Assembly (NCBI RefSeq): GCF_040412425.1
Contig: NC_089744.1
Coordinates: forward strand, 21,637,501-21,701,500
From: Macrobrachium rosenbergii
Taxonomy: Eukaryota; Arthropoda; Malacostraca; Decapoda; Palaemonidae
DNA length: 64,000 nucleotides
Reading direction: 5' to 3'
Shown here in pieces: positions 48,601 to 57,573 of this stretch. The number at the start of each line of letters is the position of its first letter. Positions within the stretch are counted from its first letter, which is position 1. The notes beneath the pieces were generated by a model. That model was not told where the DNA came from. It searched no databases and worked only from the letters and a program-made list of their open reading frames with translations. The position numbers and the translations under genes were made by a program.

Positions 48601-48761
48601 CTGCTCCAACCATCCACTTCCCTGAAGTCATTCCTTCCAAAACTACTGCGCTTGTGGAGTCATATGTTGACACTCTTACTCCTAGACAAAAACAAGGTCT
48701 AATAAGAATATATGAAAATGATTTTAGAATATTCAACTATAATTTTAGAAATCTTATTTAG
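30482..48761 (+). CDS. carbohydrate sulfotransferase, CHST11-like (spliced, five exons, complete)
   Basis: A Golgi enzyme that moves sulfate from PAPS to a sugar hydroxyl of glycosaminoglycans or glycoproteins (family knowledge: CHST8-14, HNK-1ST, Sulfotransfer_2). Exons: 30,482-30,620; 31,289-31,521; 31,739-31,867; 34,204-34,514; 48,533-48,761. All introns are GT-AG and phases are consistent, giving 346 residues, close to the roughly 350 of vertebrate CHST11. Residues 9-29 form a type II signal anchor. PKVACTNWKR at the exon 2/3 border is the 5'-phosphosulfate site. FLFVRHPIERVVSAFRNKF (181-199) is the 3'-phosphate site. Then follow NEHWAPVSNMCHPC and IIGKYETLADDAEYIL, both typical of this family. 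Sequons NLT (142) and NYT (202). No frameshift or lost key residue is seen. Intron 4 is about 14 kb. A paralogue lies tail to tail at 57-61 kb. The acceptor sugar cannot be told from sequence, and orthology to CHST11, 12, 13 or 14 is open. Confidence 0.93.
30621..31288 (+). other. intron 1 of sulfotransferase gene 1
   Basis: 668 bases, GTAAGC to CGTTCCAG, phase 1. AT-rich, no repeat recognised. Confidence 0.85.
31289..31521 (+). CDS. sulfotransferase gene 1, exon 2
   Basis: Begins by completing a Glu codon (G|AG) after a pyrimidine tract ending CGTTCCAG, and ends CCTAAG|GTGAAG. It encodes the stem and the start of the catalytic domain (residues 47-124). NNLIVDDKNHMLYCYVPK is the hallmark lead-in to the PAPS site. 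Intron 2 is phase 0. Confidence 0.93.
31739..31867 (+). CDS. sulfotransferase gene 1, exon 3 (PAPS 5'-phosphosulfate site)
   Basis: 129 bases, phase 0 on both sides, bounded by CACTCAG and GAG|GTAGGC. It opens with VACTNWKRMMLILTG, the family's 5'-PSB core, and has a sequon NLT. The homologous exon of the second gene is 60,672-60,806. Intron 2 before it is only 217 bases. Confidence 0.95.
31868..34203 (+). other. intron 3 of sulfotransferase gene 1
   Basis: 2,336 bases, GTAGGC to TTATTCCAG. Contains a SINE-like family A copy at 32,100-32,353; otherwise AT-rich unique sequence. Confidence 0.9.
32100..32353 (+). repeat. SINE-like dispersed repeat, family A, copy 3
   Basis: Opposite orientation to copies 1 and 2: ATTCAGGCCGAAGAACAAGC, CTATGAGGTCATTCAG.GCTG, GGAGGAAAACCTC, AGAGGTGCACTGACAGCACT, then CTATGGGGGTGGG at the end. 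Inserted in intron 3 in the sense orientation of the gene. Confidence 0.8.
34204..34514 (+). CDS. sulfotransferase gene 1, exon 4 (PAPS 3'-phosphate site)
   Basis: 311 bases from TTATTCCAG|CCG to TCAG|GTAAGC. It encodes residues 168-270 and two bases of R271. FVRHPIERVVSAFRNKF is the 3'-PSB motif with its Arg and Ser, followed by FKKRFGVKIIKKYR and NEHWAPVSNMCHPC. The matching region of the second gene continues without interruption past this exon end. Confidence 0.95.
34515..37400 (+). other. intron 4 of gene 1, proximal part
   Basis: First 2.9 kb of the roughly 14-kb intron 4 (34,515-48,532, phase 2). No repeat or exon is recognised, and open frames are short and featureless. Confidence 0.6.
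37408..37715. repeat. tandem repeat, unit about 95 bp, three to four copies
   Basis: Repeated block with ATTTATTAATCA.ATGAAGCC, TTCATTGCAGTATA.AATG and CTCACAGCCTTTTGTAAAAT. The last copies are most alike; the first two are shorter and more diverged. Confidence 0.85.
37990..38900 (+). repeat. degenerate 18/36-bp array encoding a decayed VTAPAL-type hexapeptide
   Basis: About 900 bases built from GTGACTGCTCCTGCTYYAGT-like units alternating with GCCATTCCTGCCCCT-like units, a period of 18 bases grouped as 36. Read on the + strand in the locally open frame it gives runs such as AIPTLVTAPDLV and SVATLTLVTT. Every frame is broken by stops and one-base shifts. I infer a decayed minisatellite, possibly once an Ala/Pro/Thr-rich coding repeat. 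Confidence 0.7.
39444..40200 (-). pseudogene. Penelope-like element fragment, - strand arm of palindrome
   Basis: Mirror copy of 40,259-41,060. Read leftwards it has a deleted, frame-broken GIY-YIG-type endonuclease region and a long non-coding stretch. It then has an N-terminal-type segment with IIRKIEKILYRMNSQN and FNKACLKEGLLPSYTN, ending at a stop at 39,444-39,446. Order (C-terminal endonuclease first, then the N-terminal piece of the next unit) matches the partial tandem arrangement known for Penelope-like elements; that reading is inference. Confidence 0.6.
40259..41060 (+). pseudogene. Penelope-like element fragment with GIY-YIG-type C-terminus, + strand arm
   Basis: The frame from 40,259 encodes RITRKDIIPNIEIIDWITDH, HRLCFLEAFHIGKEKPTLNI and TQETFLLP. 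This pattern (His/Arg, then a Glu-Ala helix, Lys-Pro-x-Leu-Asn) is the C-terminal end of GIY-YIG endonucleases of Penelope-like elements. The catalytic GIY..YIG start is missing, so the copy is 5'-truncated. Non-coding sequence follows. A segment encoding VIRKIEKILYKINSQN lies at about 40,965-41,060. Family assignment rests on motif memory, not a search. Confidence 0.6.
41061..43276. other. intron 4, unassigned stretch
   Basis: No domain recognised. A local duplication occurs at about 42,477-42,582, where GGCTTGGA.AAGGAT and CATCCCTGGTTTTCTTGGA appear twice. The sequence has the feel of an old, mutated transposon but no motif supports a family. Confidence 0.4.
43277..43738 (-). other. 153-codon open frame, function unknown
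   Basis: Open from just after a TAG at 43,739-43,741 to a stop at 43,277; the first codon is GTG and no ATG lies near its start. Composition is ordinary protein-like (many Lys, Ser, Asn) and not low-complexity. There is no signal peptide, no membrane segment and no motif I recognise. It could be an exon-like relic of a transposon or a chance frame. It lies antisense in intron 4, just outside the left end of the DIRS-like element. Confidence 0.3.
43803..43995 (+). repeat. left inverted terminal repeat of DIRS-like element
   Basis: Blocks TAGCCTTTCATATATGGAGT, GCTGGACCAGC.GTGT and GGTGGTACCCAGGTGGAGAT match the reverse complement of 48,107-48,275, at roughly three in four bases by eye. The outer part (ATTTGTATTTTTCCTAGG) is the dispersed motif also seen at 17,855 and 61,575. 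Confidence 0.7.
44060..44148 (-). repeat. second, inverted copy of the terminal motif
   Basis: Reverse complement reads GCCAAATTTTAGAGTGATTT, GTATTTTTCCTAAGTACAGT and ACAAACCATGGGC, matching 43,808-43,870. The 340 bases between could therefore be a separate foldback element, or the end of the DIRS-like element may be duplicated in inverse orientation. Confidence 0.6.
44254..44432 (+). repeat. SINE-like dispersed repeat, family A, copy 4 (5'-truncated)
   Basis: Contains AAAGTAAGATGGAAGTAAGA, GAATGAAAGGGG.TGCAG, AAAGGGACTCTGCAAAGAAC, TAATGCCTAAAGTGTACTGC and TGAGGTACACTGACAGTACT. The head block of the other copies is missing. It lies inside the DIRS-like element, so it was inserted later or carried along. 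Confidence 0.75.
44911..45421 (-). pseudogene. DIRS-type tyrosine recombinase fragment, left palindrome arm
   Basis: On the - strand it encodes FQEIAMLMRSFKQVCHPQEV and EWDLMLVL, then, after breaks, LSFSSVLKFLAEMLNPLVLV, EEQDDILPCPVCALNVNQKR. The DL.LVL start and LCPV.AL..Y..RT end are characteristic of the DIRS/Ngaro tyrosine recombinase domain. Stops and shifts show it is dead. Confidence 0.6.
45432..45950 (+). pseudogene. DIRS-type tyrosine recombinase fragment, right palindrome arm
   Basis: Mirror image of the left arm, about 10 bases from it. Encodes FQEIAILMRSFKQLCHPQEV, PEWDLTLV and, past one stop, GLRKALMNPCPGHW, SRVVEELHGLAYPFSHLEGW, LSFSSVLKFLVEILNPLVLV and EMLLCPVCALKCYTKKTKN. The arginine of the usual (A/S)xxRxxELHAL motif is still in place (SRVVEELHGL). 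It has in-frame stops. Confidence 0.65.
45998..46290 (-). pseudogene. DIRS-type RNase H fragment
   Basis: The - strand frame encodes NAFQHSCDNMDIYIFPQFSL, TCQVLNRVFEILGL and MTLVAPLWPYAKWYVDPLSI. The pattern DAF...W...YAFPPF.L...L.....MTLVAPLWP...WY.DLL is diagnostic of the RNase H/RT tail of DIRS-like and related retroelements. At least one in-frame stop lies upstream of the DIYIF part. Confidence 0.7.
46357..47582 (-). pseudogene. possible gag-like region of the DIRS-like element
   Basis: Several - strand open frames (to about 107 codons) rich in Ser, Pro and Glu, in the position expected for gag, upstream of the RNase H piece. No motif proves it. A tandem repeat of about 99 bases lies inside. 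Confidence 0.3.
46946..47143. repeat. tandem repeat, period about 99 bp, two copies
   Basis: The block GGGAGCAATAGTCAGAGCAA through GATCCTGTGTGCTCCT.. and AAGGGCTCT to GGAGTGTCTGCCCT occurs at 46,946-47,044 and 47,045-47,143. The start of a third copy follows. A period of 99 (33 codons) keeps the frame. Confidence 0.8.
48107..48275 (-). repeat. right inverted terminal repeat of DIRS-like element
   Basis: Reverse complement begins near ACACGGATACAAACTGTAGC, then TTTCATTTATGGAGTATCC, GCACTGGACCAGCGGTGTAC and GGTACCCGGGTGGAGATGGG, matching 43,840-43,995. Confidence 0.7.
48533..48761 (+). CDS. sulfotransferase gene 1, exon 5 (C-terminus, stop)
   Basis: The acceptor TTTTGGTATCAG precedes 48,533, and one base completes R271. 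It encodes IIGKYETLADDAEYILRLVG and FRIFNYNFRNLI, then TAG at 48,759-48,761. The lead-in (CLVRFQIIGKYETL) aligns residue for residue with CSIKYDIIGKYETL in the intronless counterpart of gene 2, which fixes the splice position. Confidence 0.95.
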
Positions 48762-48803
48762 TAACATTATATAAATTTGATTATTAAGGTTTTTATAGAA
48801 AAT

Positions 48804-48809
48804 AATAAA
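48804..48809 (+). terminator. poly(A) signal of sulfotransferase gene 1
   Basis: AATAAA 43 bases after the stop codon, in AT-rich context. It would give a very short 3'-UTR. Confidence 0.6.
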
Positions 48810-48829
48810 AATTCTCATTTCTTTCCATG

Positions 48830-50815
48830 TGTCTTATTTATGCAAATTCACTTAATTACTTTGGTCTATATATAAACCTTGGTTTAACAGCAAAAATAAG
48901 AAGGAATGAATACAGTAAACAAAAACCTATCTCTATCCCTACTCGCATGGACCAAAAAGTGGGTAAGGGATCATCCCTTTCCAGTGCTTTGTGGCTGAAG
49001 GCAAATGGTAAAACCCTCATTTGTGTGCTGAGGAAGCTGCTGAAACGGGTAAAAATGCTTAGCAAATAAAAGAATTAGCATAGATTTACTCATGTAACTA
49101 TTGTCTTCATTGGTTAGATACCTCAAGCAAAGAATAAGACAAAGACACCTTTGTGCAAAATGGTAGTCATATGTTTTCTCTCTAAAAATTTTAATAAAAT
49201 GGAAACAAAATAAAAGCTAAATATCTGACATGCACCAAATGAAGTAAGGTAGAGGTAGTAAAATGAAAATTTGGGGGTTGCTCATGAAGATATTGAAAAG
49301 GTGTGATGCCTAGTTTAGATGCATATGATGAAAAGTGTTGTTTAATCACACCACTCTCACAAATATATCCATCTCTAACAGGGCTGGTGCAAGACTAATG
49401 CCGCAAAGATTTTTCCAAATGCAAATTCAGATTAGAAATGCTGAACAACACTGAGAGTATTGCAGAAACATGCAGTTAACCCAGACAAAGCATTCAAGAC
49501 TTACGTGTGCTGTGGGAACCTAGTCTAGCCTCACCTAGCATATACCATAGTTATAATAATGTGGAAATTAAAAATATAAATTGCCTTAACTAGAGTGATT
49601 TTACAGTATTCTGATATATCATTTTACTGGATGTTTTACAGCACTTCTATTGGTACCCCACTGGTATTCAACCACTGAACAAACTTATCTAGGTATTTTA
49701 TGGCGTTTAAACAGAGTTGGTGTATCCTTAGTTTAAAACAGGGCTGCTGAAACAAAACACTTAAAATTTATGCAGATAGGCTACACAGGGCATTTACCAC
49801 TTGTTACCTTACTATATATGGTTTGGGTACCCGCTGGTTATCCAAAAAATTTGTAAAAACAGTATCGAGGAAAAAGCTAAAACTTACCTTGTAATCACAA
49901 AAGTATATGAGGATGAGTCAAACAACTCCCTCATGAATTTGTAGAAGGCTGATGACTGACTTATCCTCTAGGAGCTAATACCAAACTGTGGGCCATCACT
50001 TGGTGTTTACCTTCTAAACTCTGAGCTTTGCTACCAAATCTAAGTTTCACTGCCAAGTTCAACAGCCAATCACAGAGCACTAAATTGAAGTCGCCTGTCA
50101 CATGATCTGGTTCACTTACCATATCTGCAACCTGAAACTACAATTCCCTCTCCATATCATATCAAAAGTGGGTCAGATTCCTCTAATAAATTACTCTTGG
50201 GCATCTCACTGTACACATTAGCTTTACAGCCTCATTCAAGAATTCAAGTGAAGCAGGTTTGGCTGCTAAGTGGGCAAACATTACTCAAGTTAGGTTGCTC
50301 ACTTAATTACAATATTCAATTTGAGTAGAGTTGTGCATGAGATTAGCTAGAAAAATTAGGACTTAATGCTATCATCTGTCGATAAATATCTTACCAACCC
50401 CCATGTTGATTACAGCTTCAAAGAGTGAAGATACAGTTTTTTTAAATCTTCGGACATACAATATATTGCTAAATAATGCGACATCTGGCAACTTTAGAAA
50501 GGGGAGGAGCTTCTGTCTTAGTGTGTTGGTTTTGCTTGACCTCCTATAACTTTCAATCATATTCTACGATTCTGACATCATTGATACTTAAATGCAGTAG
50601 TAAGCTTTACAGATTCGTTCAAGTTGTAATTTGCAGCGACAGTTCTGAGCAAAATAAACATTTTTCGACGTAACCTACCAATTAACCTTATACAAACGAA
50701 TTTATGACACCACAATGAACGGAATGCTTGCATAATCGGAAATGCGATCTTCCATAGTGAAATCAAGAGTTAAATTTGAGCAACATGGGGAACAATAAAG
50801 GAACGAATGCAATGT
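48830..50815. other. convergent intergenic region, nothing recognised
   Basis: Unique AT-rich sequence between the two tail-to-tail genes. Open frames are short and lack domains. Confidence 0.5.
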
Positions 50816-50818
50816 TAC

Positions 50819-51192
<374 letters not shown>

Positions 51193-52257
51193 GGAGAGAG
51201 AAAGAGAGAGAGAGAAACTATGGCAACGCAGAGAGAACGAGCAACGTCAAGAAACATCCAGTTACTTGTGTTTTCCCGCTGAAGTGCTCCACACATCATA
51301 GAGAACGCTCTTGCAGATTTAAATAGATTTGGTCAACTTACCGTAGCTGTCGCAACATTTACTGCCATTAATTCCAGCTGACTTTTAACACCGTGAAATA
51401 CAAATATGAATGTGTGAAAATTAAAGAAATTATCACTACCTCGTATGATGATGCAATAATAAGCCTGTCCATAACGGAAAACGAGTAAATATTGCCGTTC
51501 TGATAAAGAGTACTACACCAAGATATTCACACACTATCTTTTAGATCTCTATGAACGAAGTCATCTGAGAAATTCTGATTACTTCGGACATGCTTGGTGT
51601 TTTTAAGTATCTGAACGTTTTTGTTTTGCAGATTTAACATATATGATATAATTTGCATTGTATTTTCATATTCTAGAGTAAATTTACCGAGATTATGTGT
51701 TTTCTGTAAGAAAAAAATTAAAATTCGATGAACGAAATCTAAAGAAAACTATCTTCACTTTTCTTGCCGAGTGTACATAAAATAATTAAACCTCTACCTT
51801 ACTTTATTTTTGTTTTTTGTAATCAGAATGCCTATATTAGTATCTTATCACAAATGATAAATGTATTGTAGAGTGAAAAAGGAATCTGCCAAAGCAATGA
51901 AGAGAACTATTTGCATTGCAAAATTCAGCTTCCAATCCAATGGCAACAGATAAATAGAAGACAAAGTATCAGTATATTTCACATACGATGTCTAGCAAAA
52001 CAAATTAAGAGATATAGGTTATTCCAAGCACTACCTAATGGTTAGTAACTAGAGAACATTAACAAGTGTATATTACTCTAGTATTACTCTACTATACTTA
52101 ACAAATTAAACTTCATTTATCATTGTTGACACGTTAATAATTTTAACAAGTTTTCAAGAAGGTAAAAATGGCCAAATTATTTTACCAGCAAACTTCTACA
52201 AAATAAATACCTTTTCATTACCATCAACTTTCCTAGGTAAATGTTTCCTGTAGGATT
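51193..52257. other. no recognisable feature
   Basis: AT-rich unique sequence; nothing supported. Confidence 0.5.
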
Positions 52258-52580
52258 AGACATGAAGTGGTTTCTTCACTCTATTCAGTCTTGTGCACTT
52301 CCTGGGATTTCCAACAGATCTTTGTTCTGCTACTTCCAGGACCATCGCTTTTCTGACTAAATGATCCTTCCATCCTATCACACTTCCAAACCATCTCAAT
52401 CTTTGAGATTTCTGGACACCGCAACTATCAGTAACTATTCCATCTGTAAGTATTCTATTGTAGTTTTCCTTACATATTCCAGATAATGCTCAAAATTTTA
52501 TAATCAAATTTCTTCTAATTTCCACTTCTTTGTAAATTCCCAAGGCCTTGCTCTGTAGAGAAAAACAGGCATATACATAA
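52258..52580 (-). pseudogene. non-LTR retrotransposon ORF2 C-terminal fragment
   Basis: On the - strand it encodes SQRLRWFGSVIG, DHLVRKAMVLEVAEQRSVGN and PRKCTRLNRVKKPL, the familiar C-terminal tail (LRWFGHV.R....LV..A...EV.G.R..GRPR) of non-LTR reverse-transcriptase proteins. A weaker upstream part includes ACFSLQSKALGIYKEVEI. No intact frame. The other fragment at 58,283 is in the opposite orientation. Confidence 0.75.
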
Positions 52581-55500
52581 GACCTCGTACATCTATTGCT
52601 TGTTAATGGTATGCTGTAGCCTAGCAATCTCCCATTTTATCCAAGGTGTTTTCATTTTGTTGCTTGTTATCCTCTCAGTACCAACTGGCCTTCCATCATA
52701 TGGTGCTGCTCCTCCATCTCCTCATCATTAACTATTGTTTAATATTTTGAGCATTGAAAGTTCCTTACCCTATTACATTTTGCCTTCCTGAGCAAGTTAC
52801 ATTGCATCACCATGCTTCTCTGACAGAATCCACAGTGGCTCTTACAAAATCAATGCCTGTATGCAAAAAAGAAAAAAAAAGAGAATACACATGAAATTAA
52901 ATGTATACTGTAATGTAAAAATAGTAAGTAAGAAAATAATTGCTATACAGTACTAAATATTATCAACAAAGCAGGAAAAATGATCATACACAAATACTAT
53001 ATATAAAAAACAATAGAAAGTGCAAAAGTTTGGAAGGTCATGGGTCAAAGGCTAAACACTGCCCATGAGTTGAAACATTAATTGTACAAAAATCACCACT
53101 AGAAAAACCTGTCTAATCAGGCACTGAGATAATCTAGCTAGTACAATGCAGTAAGAATTATTCTTAAAAGCTATGGAAAAGAAGAGCATTTTGAGTATTC
53201 CAGACTACCCTACATGAAGTGTTACATATAAATCTTGCTTAAAAAGCCTGATGATTGTCACAACTTTACATGAAGTGTTAAAGCAATATTCGCTGAGTGT
53301 TCTAATGATTCGCACTCCTCTGCCAACGAAGTATTTATCCAAAGCAAGCATGCATATGAGTAATAATTAAAACTATTTATATCCAACAGGATCTCTTTAT
53401 TATTCCAACATGAAAAACAATACAGCAAAATGTCAAATTATATAATATTAACATGGCAGTCTGTTTCAAATTTTTCTATTTCACCAGAGCAACATGGAAT
53501 ATAAGAATATCCTTCAACTTCTGACACTAGAAGAGAGGAGATAAATGTGTGTAAGATATACTTGCTAAAGCCAGAATGAATGAGAAAAAATGTATTTGTG
53601 TGTTTAAGAAATGTAGAAATTCTTATGTGAAAGCATTAAGCAAATTCAGGAGAAAGATTTATTTGTATTTTAAAGGCATTTGTTTCTTATTCTTTCCTTC
53701 TTGGGATTCTTATTGAGCGAAATTTGTGCGTTTCATTATCCCTTAATTGGAACTAATAACTATTCTATATATATAGAAGTCTAAAGAGGCACTAATGACT
53801 AGAGCTGTAAGAAGGGTTCACCTGCACATGCTAAACAATTGAAACCTGTTCTATTAAATCTATTTATTGGTAAAGATACAAGAAAAGCCTTCTGCTGGAA
53901 GAAAGCAAACCGTAAGCATTACAGTGAAATGACATTATTAATCAGCCCTTAGCATGTTTCACAGCAATTAGTCGAGAAGTCTGAATTGAACTAGTTTTAC
54001 AATACAAATGTTAAAGATATAAACAGTAGTTCTAAAAAGGCCAGCAAAAGGCAATCAACCATCAGGATATTTTGTGATTTATTTATCTTTTCCTGCAGAG
54101 GAAACTAAAATAACTTATCACATTGCTGCTGCAGCTATTGATAGTATGTTTAGCATAATGGTTTTGATAAACAAAGGGAATGGGGTTCCAAATAACATCA
54201 ACATGAAATGATGGGTATTTTCCTTCACATTAAGTGATGAATTTGATAAATTAACACTGTACATATAATTTACATACAGGGGTCATATTTCTTACATGCT
54301 GCATGACATACACAAGTTTTCCAATCAGTACATCATTGCAGTATTAATATATTTATCAACAAAGACAATTTTCACATCACATGACATCAATAAACATCTG
54401 TAGTTATAAAGTGAGCACACATCATTATCACAGACAATTTTCAGAAGTGTTCATGGGATCATTGATGATGTACAGGGAGGGATAATATCATCAACCTGAT
54501 AAACAATATTCTGCACTGGATTTGTAAATGACCTCATTCAGTAAGAAACTTGGTATGATCTTACACCAAGTTCATTCTTTTTTCAATATCGGTAAAAGCA
54601 CAAGCAGTTACACCAGTGCCATTTGATAGTTTATTGCTACTTGTAGGTTAAAACTTTACACTCGAAGGCTTGTATTCTTAGTCTACTTTCAGTTCTAGTA
54701 AAAACACACTGCAATTACTAATGCCAGTAAATGCATGCAATACATGGCTCTCAAAGTTCACATCCTGGACTTTCTGTAAAGTACAGTACTGTATTAATGA
54801 TGGCTAAAACATACCTGACTGTAGTATATATGCAATATAAAAGCAAAACTGATACACCATCATCAGCTGTAAATCCTCCCTCCTGTCCTGGAACTTCAGT
54901 CATGTCAGTTATTATCAAAGACCCAATCTGTTGCAATTTTTTTGTCACTGGATCCGACAATACTGAAAACTTGAAAATGTTATATCTGGCATACTACAAA
55001 AATTTTGTACAATCCTAACAAAATAAAAATAACATCATCAAACATTGATTCTTGCAAATTTTTAGTATTTCTTAAACATGAAAATATGGTAAATAATATA
55101 ATTTACGTTATTCTTTACGATAATTTTGGTGGCACTTTAGATATGCAACATTTACATGATAGATTCTTGTTGGATTGATTTGTACTGAACAGAGAGCAAC
55201 TTTTTACTTAGGCTTAGATACTCCAAATAACAATATTCTGGGAATATAAAATAAACCATCAAACCTATCATGGCTACTTAGTTATTAAAGAAAGTTTAAC
55301 CGAACCACCAAGTTAAATATCGTAACTCTCAATGGGCTGGTCAAATCTCTCATGGTCCATTGCACAGTCATAGAGTAGAATAAAGTATATTAAAAGATTG
55401 TATAACCAAATGCTACATCTTAGGAGTTTGCATTACGGTTCGAGAAATATCTTTCAAAACACCTATGCTTGTTCAATGTATGGAAACATTCAAATTTTTA

Positions 55501-57008
55501 CCTTTTCTGCTGTAATAAAGTATACTGTGCATGGAACTATAAGAAAGACTCTAACAATAAGACTCTCTTTGAGCAAAATTTTGAACAATTGCAAGATGAT
55601 TTCCCTTTGGAGCCCTCCTGGATTTATAGTCAGTTGACTCTCCAGAAGGGTTTTCAGCTGAAGATTTAAAGAAAGAAACAAAGAAAAGAAAAAAGAAGAC
55701 TAATCCAGTATGCAATTTACAATGATCTGGGTTATGTCCAACTTAGCAGAAATTTTCTTTTTAAAACACATTGAATATATGATGAAATGCCTGCTCTTTA
55801 TATTTAGTTACTACTCTTAAACATCTTTCATAATTACAGTAACTTAGGATGAGATTCTTCATAACACACAAAATGTAAGTGGTAATATTACTGTACTTCA
55901 AAGTACTTTACATGTACAGCAGTTGAAATCTAGCCTACACAAACATGGGGAAAATCTGTAGACACTACTTGAGATTCAGGGTCTGAATATTTGTAAAATC
56001 AAAGGTAGAGCAAAGAAATGACAGTCATTTTTCAGTGATCCCCTGTTGTTCTCAATGTTTCTGCTTCTGAAGAAAAAAAAAAAGGCTTTTAATTTTATGG
56101 AGTGGATTTTTTACCAACACTTATAATGCTTTTTTTTTTACACAATAATACAGATGATGGAATGAAATAGCACACGACCTGCACACTGTAATCCATCTCT
56201 AGAAAGAAGGCTTTCAAATCAAATTTCTCGTGTAGTTACAAATGCCCTTCAAGAGTCCCAGTACATTTACTGCAGTACAGAATAAAAGCCATACCATACA
56301 TACAGTACTGCACAGTCATTTCAATTATTTATATTTCTTTTAGTCAGTATTTCTAATAAATTTTTAATTTCAAAAGTATTCCATTTCACATTTGCTCATA
56401 AGTGATCTCATACTCTTCCCCATTCTGTCCTTTATATTAGCTCATTCACTTGCCACTGAAATCCATTTCCATTTATTATTAAGCTGCCATTTATCACTTT
56501 TTAAATACAGTACATAAATTCTTGCACCCTCAACAACATTCAGTACTCAAAGATATTTCCACTGTTGCTATTTCATTATTTACCCTTTTTTCCAATCCCA
56601 TCATACCCTGATACATTTGAAGGAAGAGCAGATACATTGATATGGAACTAGGAAGAGTTTGTGAGCTCTTTCTTAAAGAGTTATTAAAAATGATCATTGT
56701 ATCATTTCCACTTACAGCAGACAGTCCAAAAATGCAACACTTGATAACATTCAACTGATTTTATTGCTCATTCCTTAACAACATTCCAAATGAGAAAAAA
56801 GAATGTCTATATCCTTATCTACAGCATTCTTGTAGCAAAATAATTCTCTCTGAAATATTGGTTACTGAGTATTTTCACCTTTATGTTGAAGCATAAATTA
56901 TGAATGAATCTAGTTGGTGCATCTAGATGCAATATTTCTGGTCTTAAATACAGTATATAGCTTTTCTGAAAGACTATACAACTAAAATGCAACGATACTT
57001 ACCTCCAC
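52581..57008. other. intergenic, nothing recognised
   Basis: 4.4 kb of AT-rich unique sequence downstream of both genes. No exon, RNA gene or repeat that I can support; the frames at 54,731 and 56,530 have no domain. AATAAA on the - strand at 56,760-56,765 is a possible distal poly(A) signal for gene 2. Confidence 0.5.
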
Positions 57009-57014
57009 TTTATT
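57009..57014 (-). terminator. poly(A) signal candidate of sulfotransferase gene 2
   Basis: TTTATT on the + strand (AATAAA on the - strand), 17 bases after the stop codon. This is close; the distal signal at 56,760-56,765 may be used instead. Confidence 0.4.
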
Positions 57015-57030
57015 ACAAGTTCTGTCAGTT

Positions 57031-57573
57031 CTAGTTGTAAAACTCATATTCAAAGAGCTTGAAATCAGGCTTATAAAGTTCATGCAGTTTTTCTGCCAAT
57101 TCATCAGGCAAGGAAGCTATATAACCAGCAACCAACGGACCTGTGCGGGAGGTTACAAATGGTGGGAAGTGGAGATTGGGATTAGCTCCAATTCTCCTTA
57201 AAATGTATTCAGAATCTTCCTCCAGGGTCTCATATTTCCCAATGATATCGTACTTTATAGAACAAGGGTAACACAGGTCAACATACAATGCCCAATGTTC
57301 ATTGAGAGAATGCAAGCTATCATGTCTCCTATCGATCAAATAGGACACAAATTCGGCAAAAGTGACTCCATCGCCACTCTTTGAGATATTGTGAGCATCA
57401 TCACCTTTTCGATATCTTCTCAAAATATCAACACCAAATCTTTTCTTGAAGTCAGCTGCAGATGTGGAGTTAATGACCAGTTTGTTTCTATATGCAGACA
57501 CAAGTCGTTCAATTGGATGACGGACAAACAGGAACTTGGTGTAAGTCTTCAATTTTTCATTTAGCACAAAGGA
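57031..57573 (-). CDS. sulfotransferase gene 2, terminal exon
   Basis: Acceptor on the - strand TTATCTTTCTTTCCAG, then TCC TTT GTG (SFVLNEKLKTY) and 180 residues to TAG at 57,031-57,033. It covers both exon 4 and exon 5 of gene 1 in one piece. Contains FVRHPIERLVSAYRNK, FKKRFGVDILRRYRKG, GDGVTFAEFVSYLID and the YETLEEDSEYIL hallmark. Confidence 0.95.
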   Translation of the reverse strand, partial: SFVLNEKLKTYTKFLFVRHPIERLVSAYRNKLVINSTSAADFKKRFGVDILRRYRKGDDAHNISKSGDGVTFAEFVSYLIDRRHDSLHSLNEHWALYVDLCYPCSIKYDIIGKYETLEEDSEYILRRIGANPNLHFPPFVTSRTGPLVAGYIASLPDELAEKLHELYKPDFKLFEYEFYN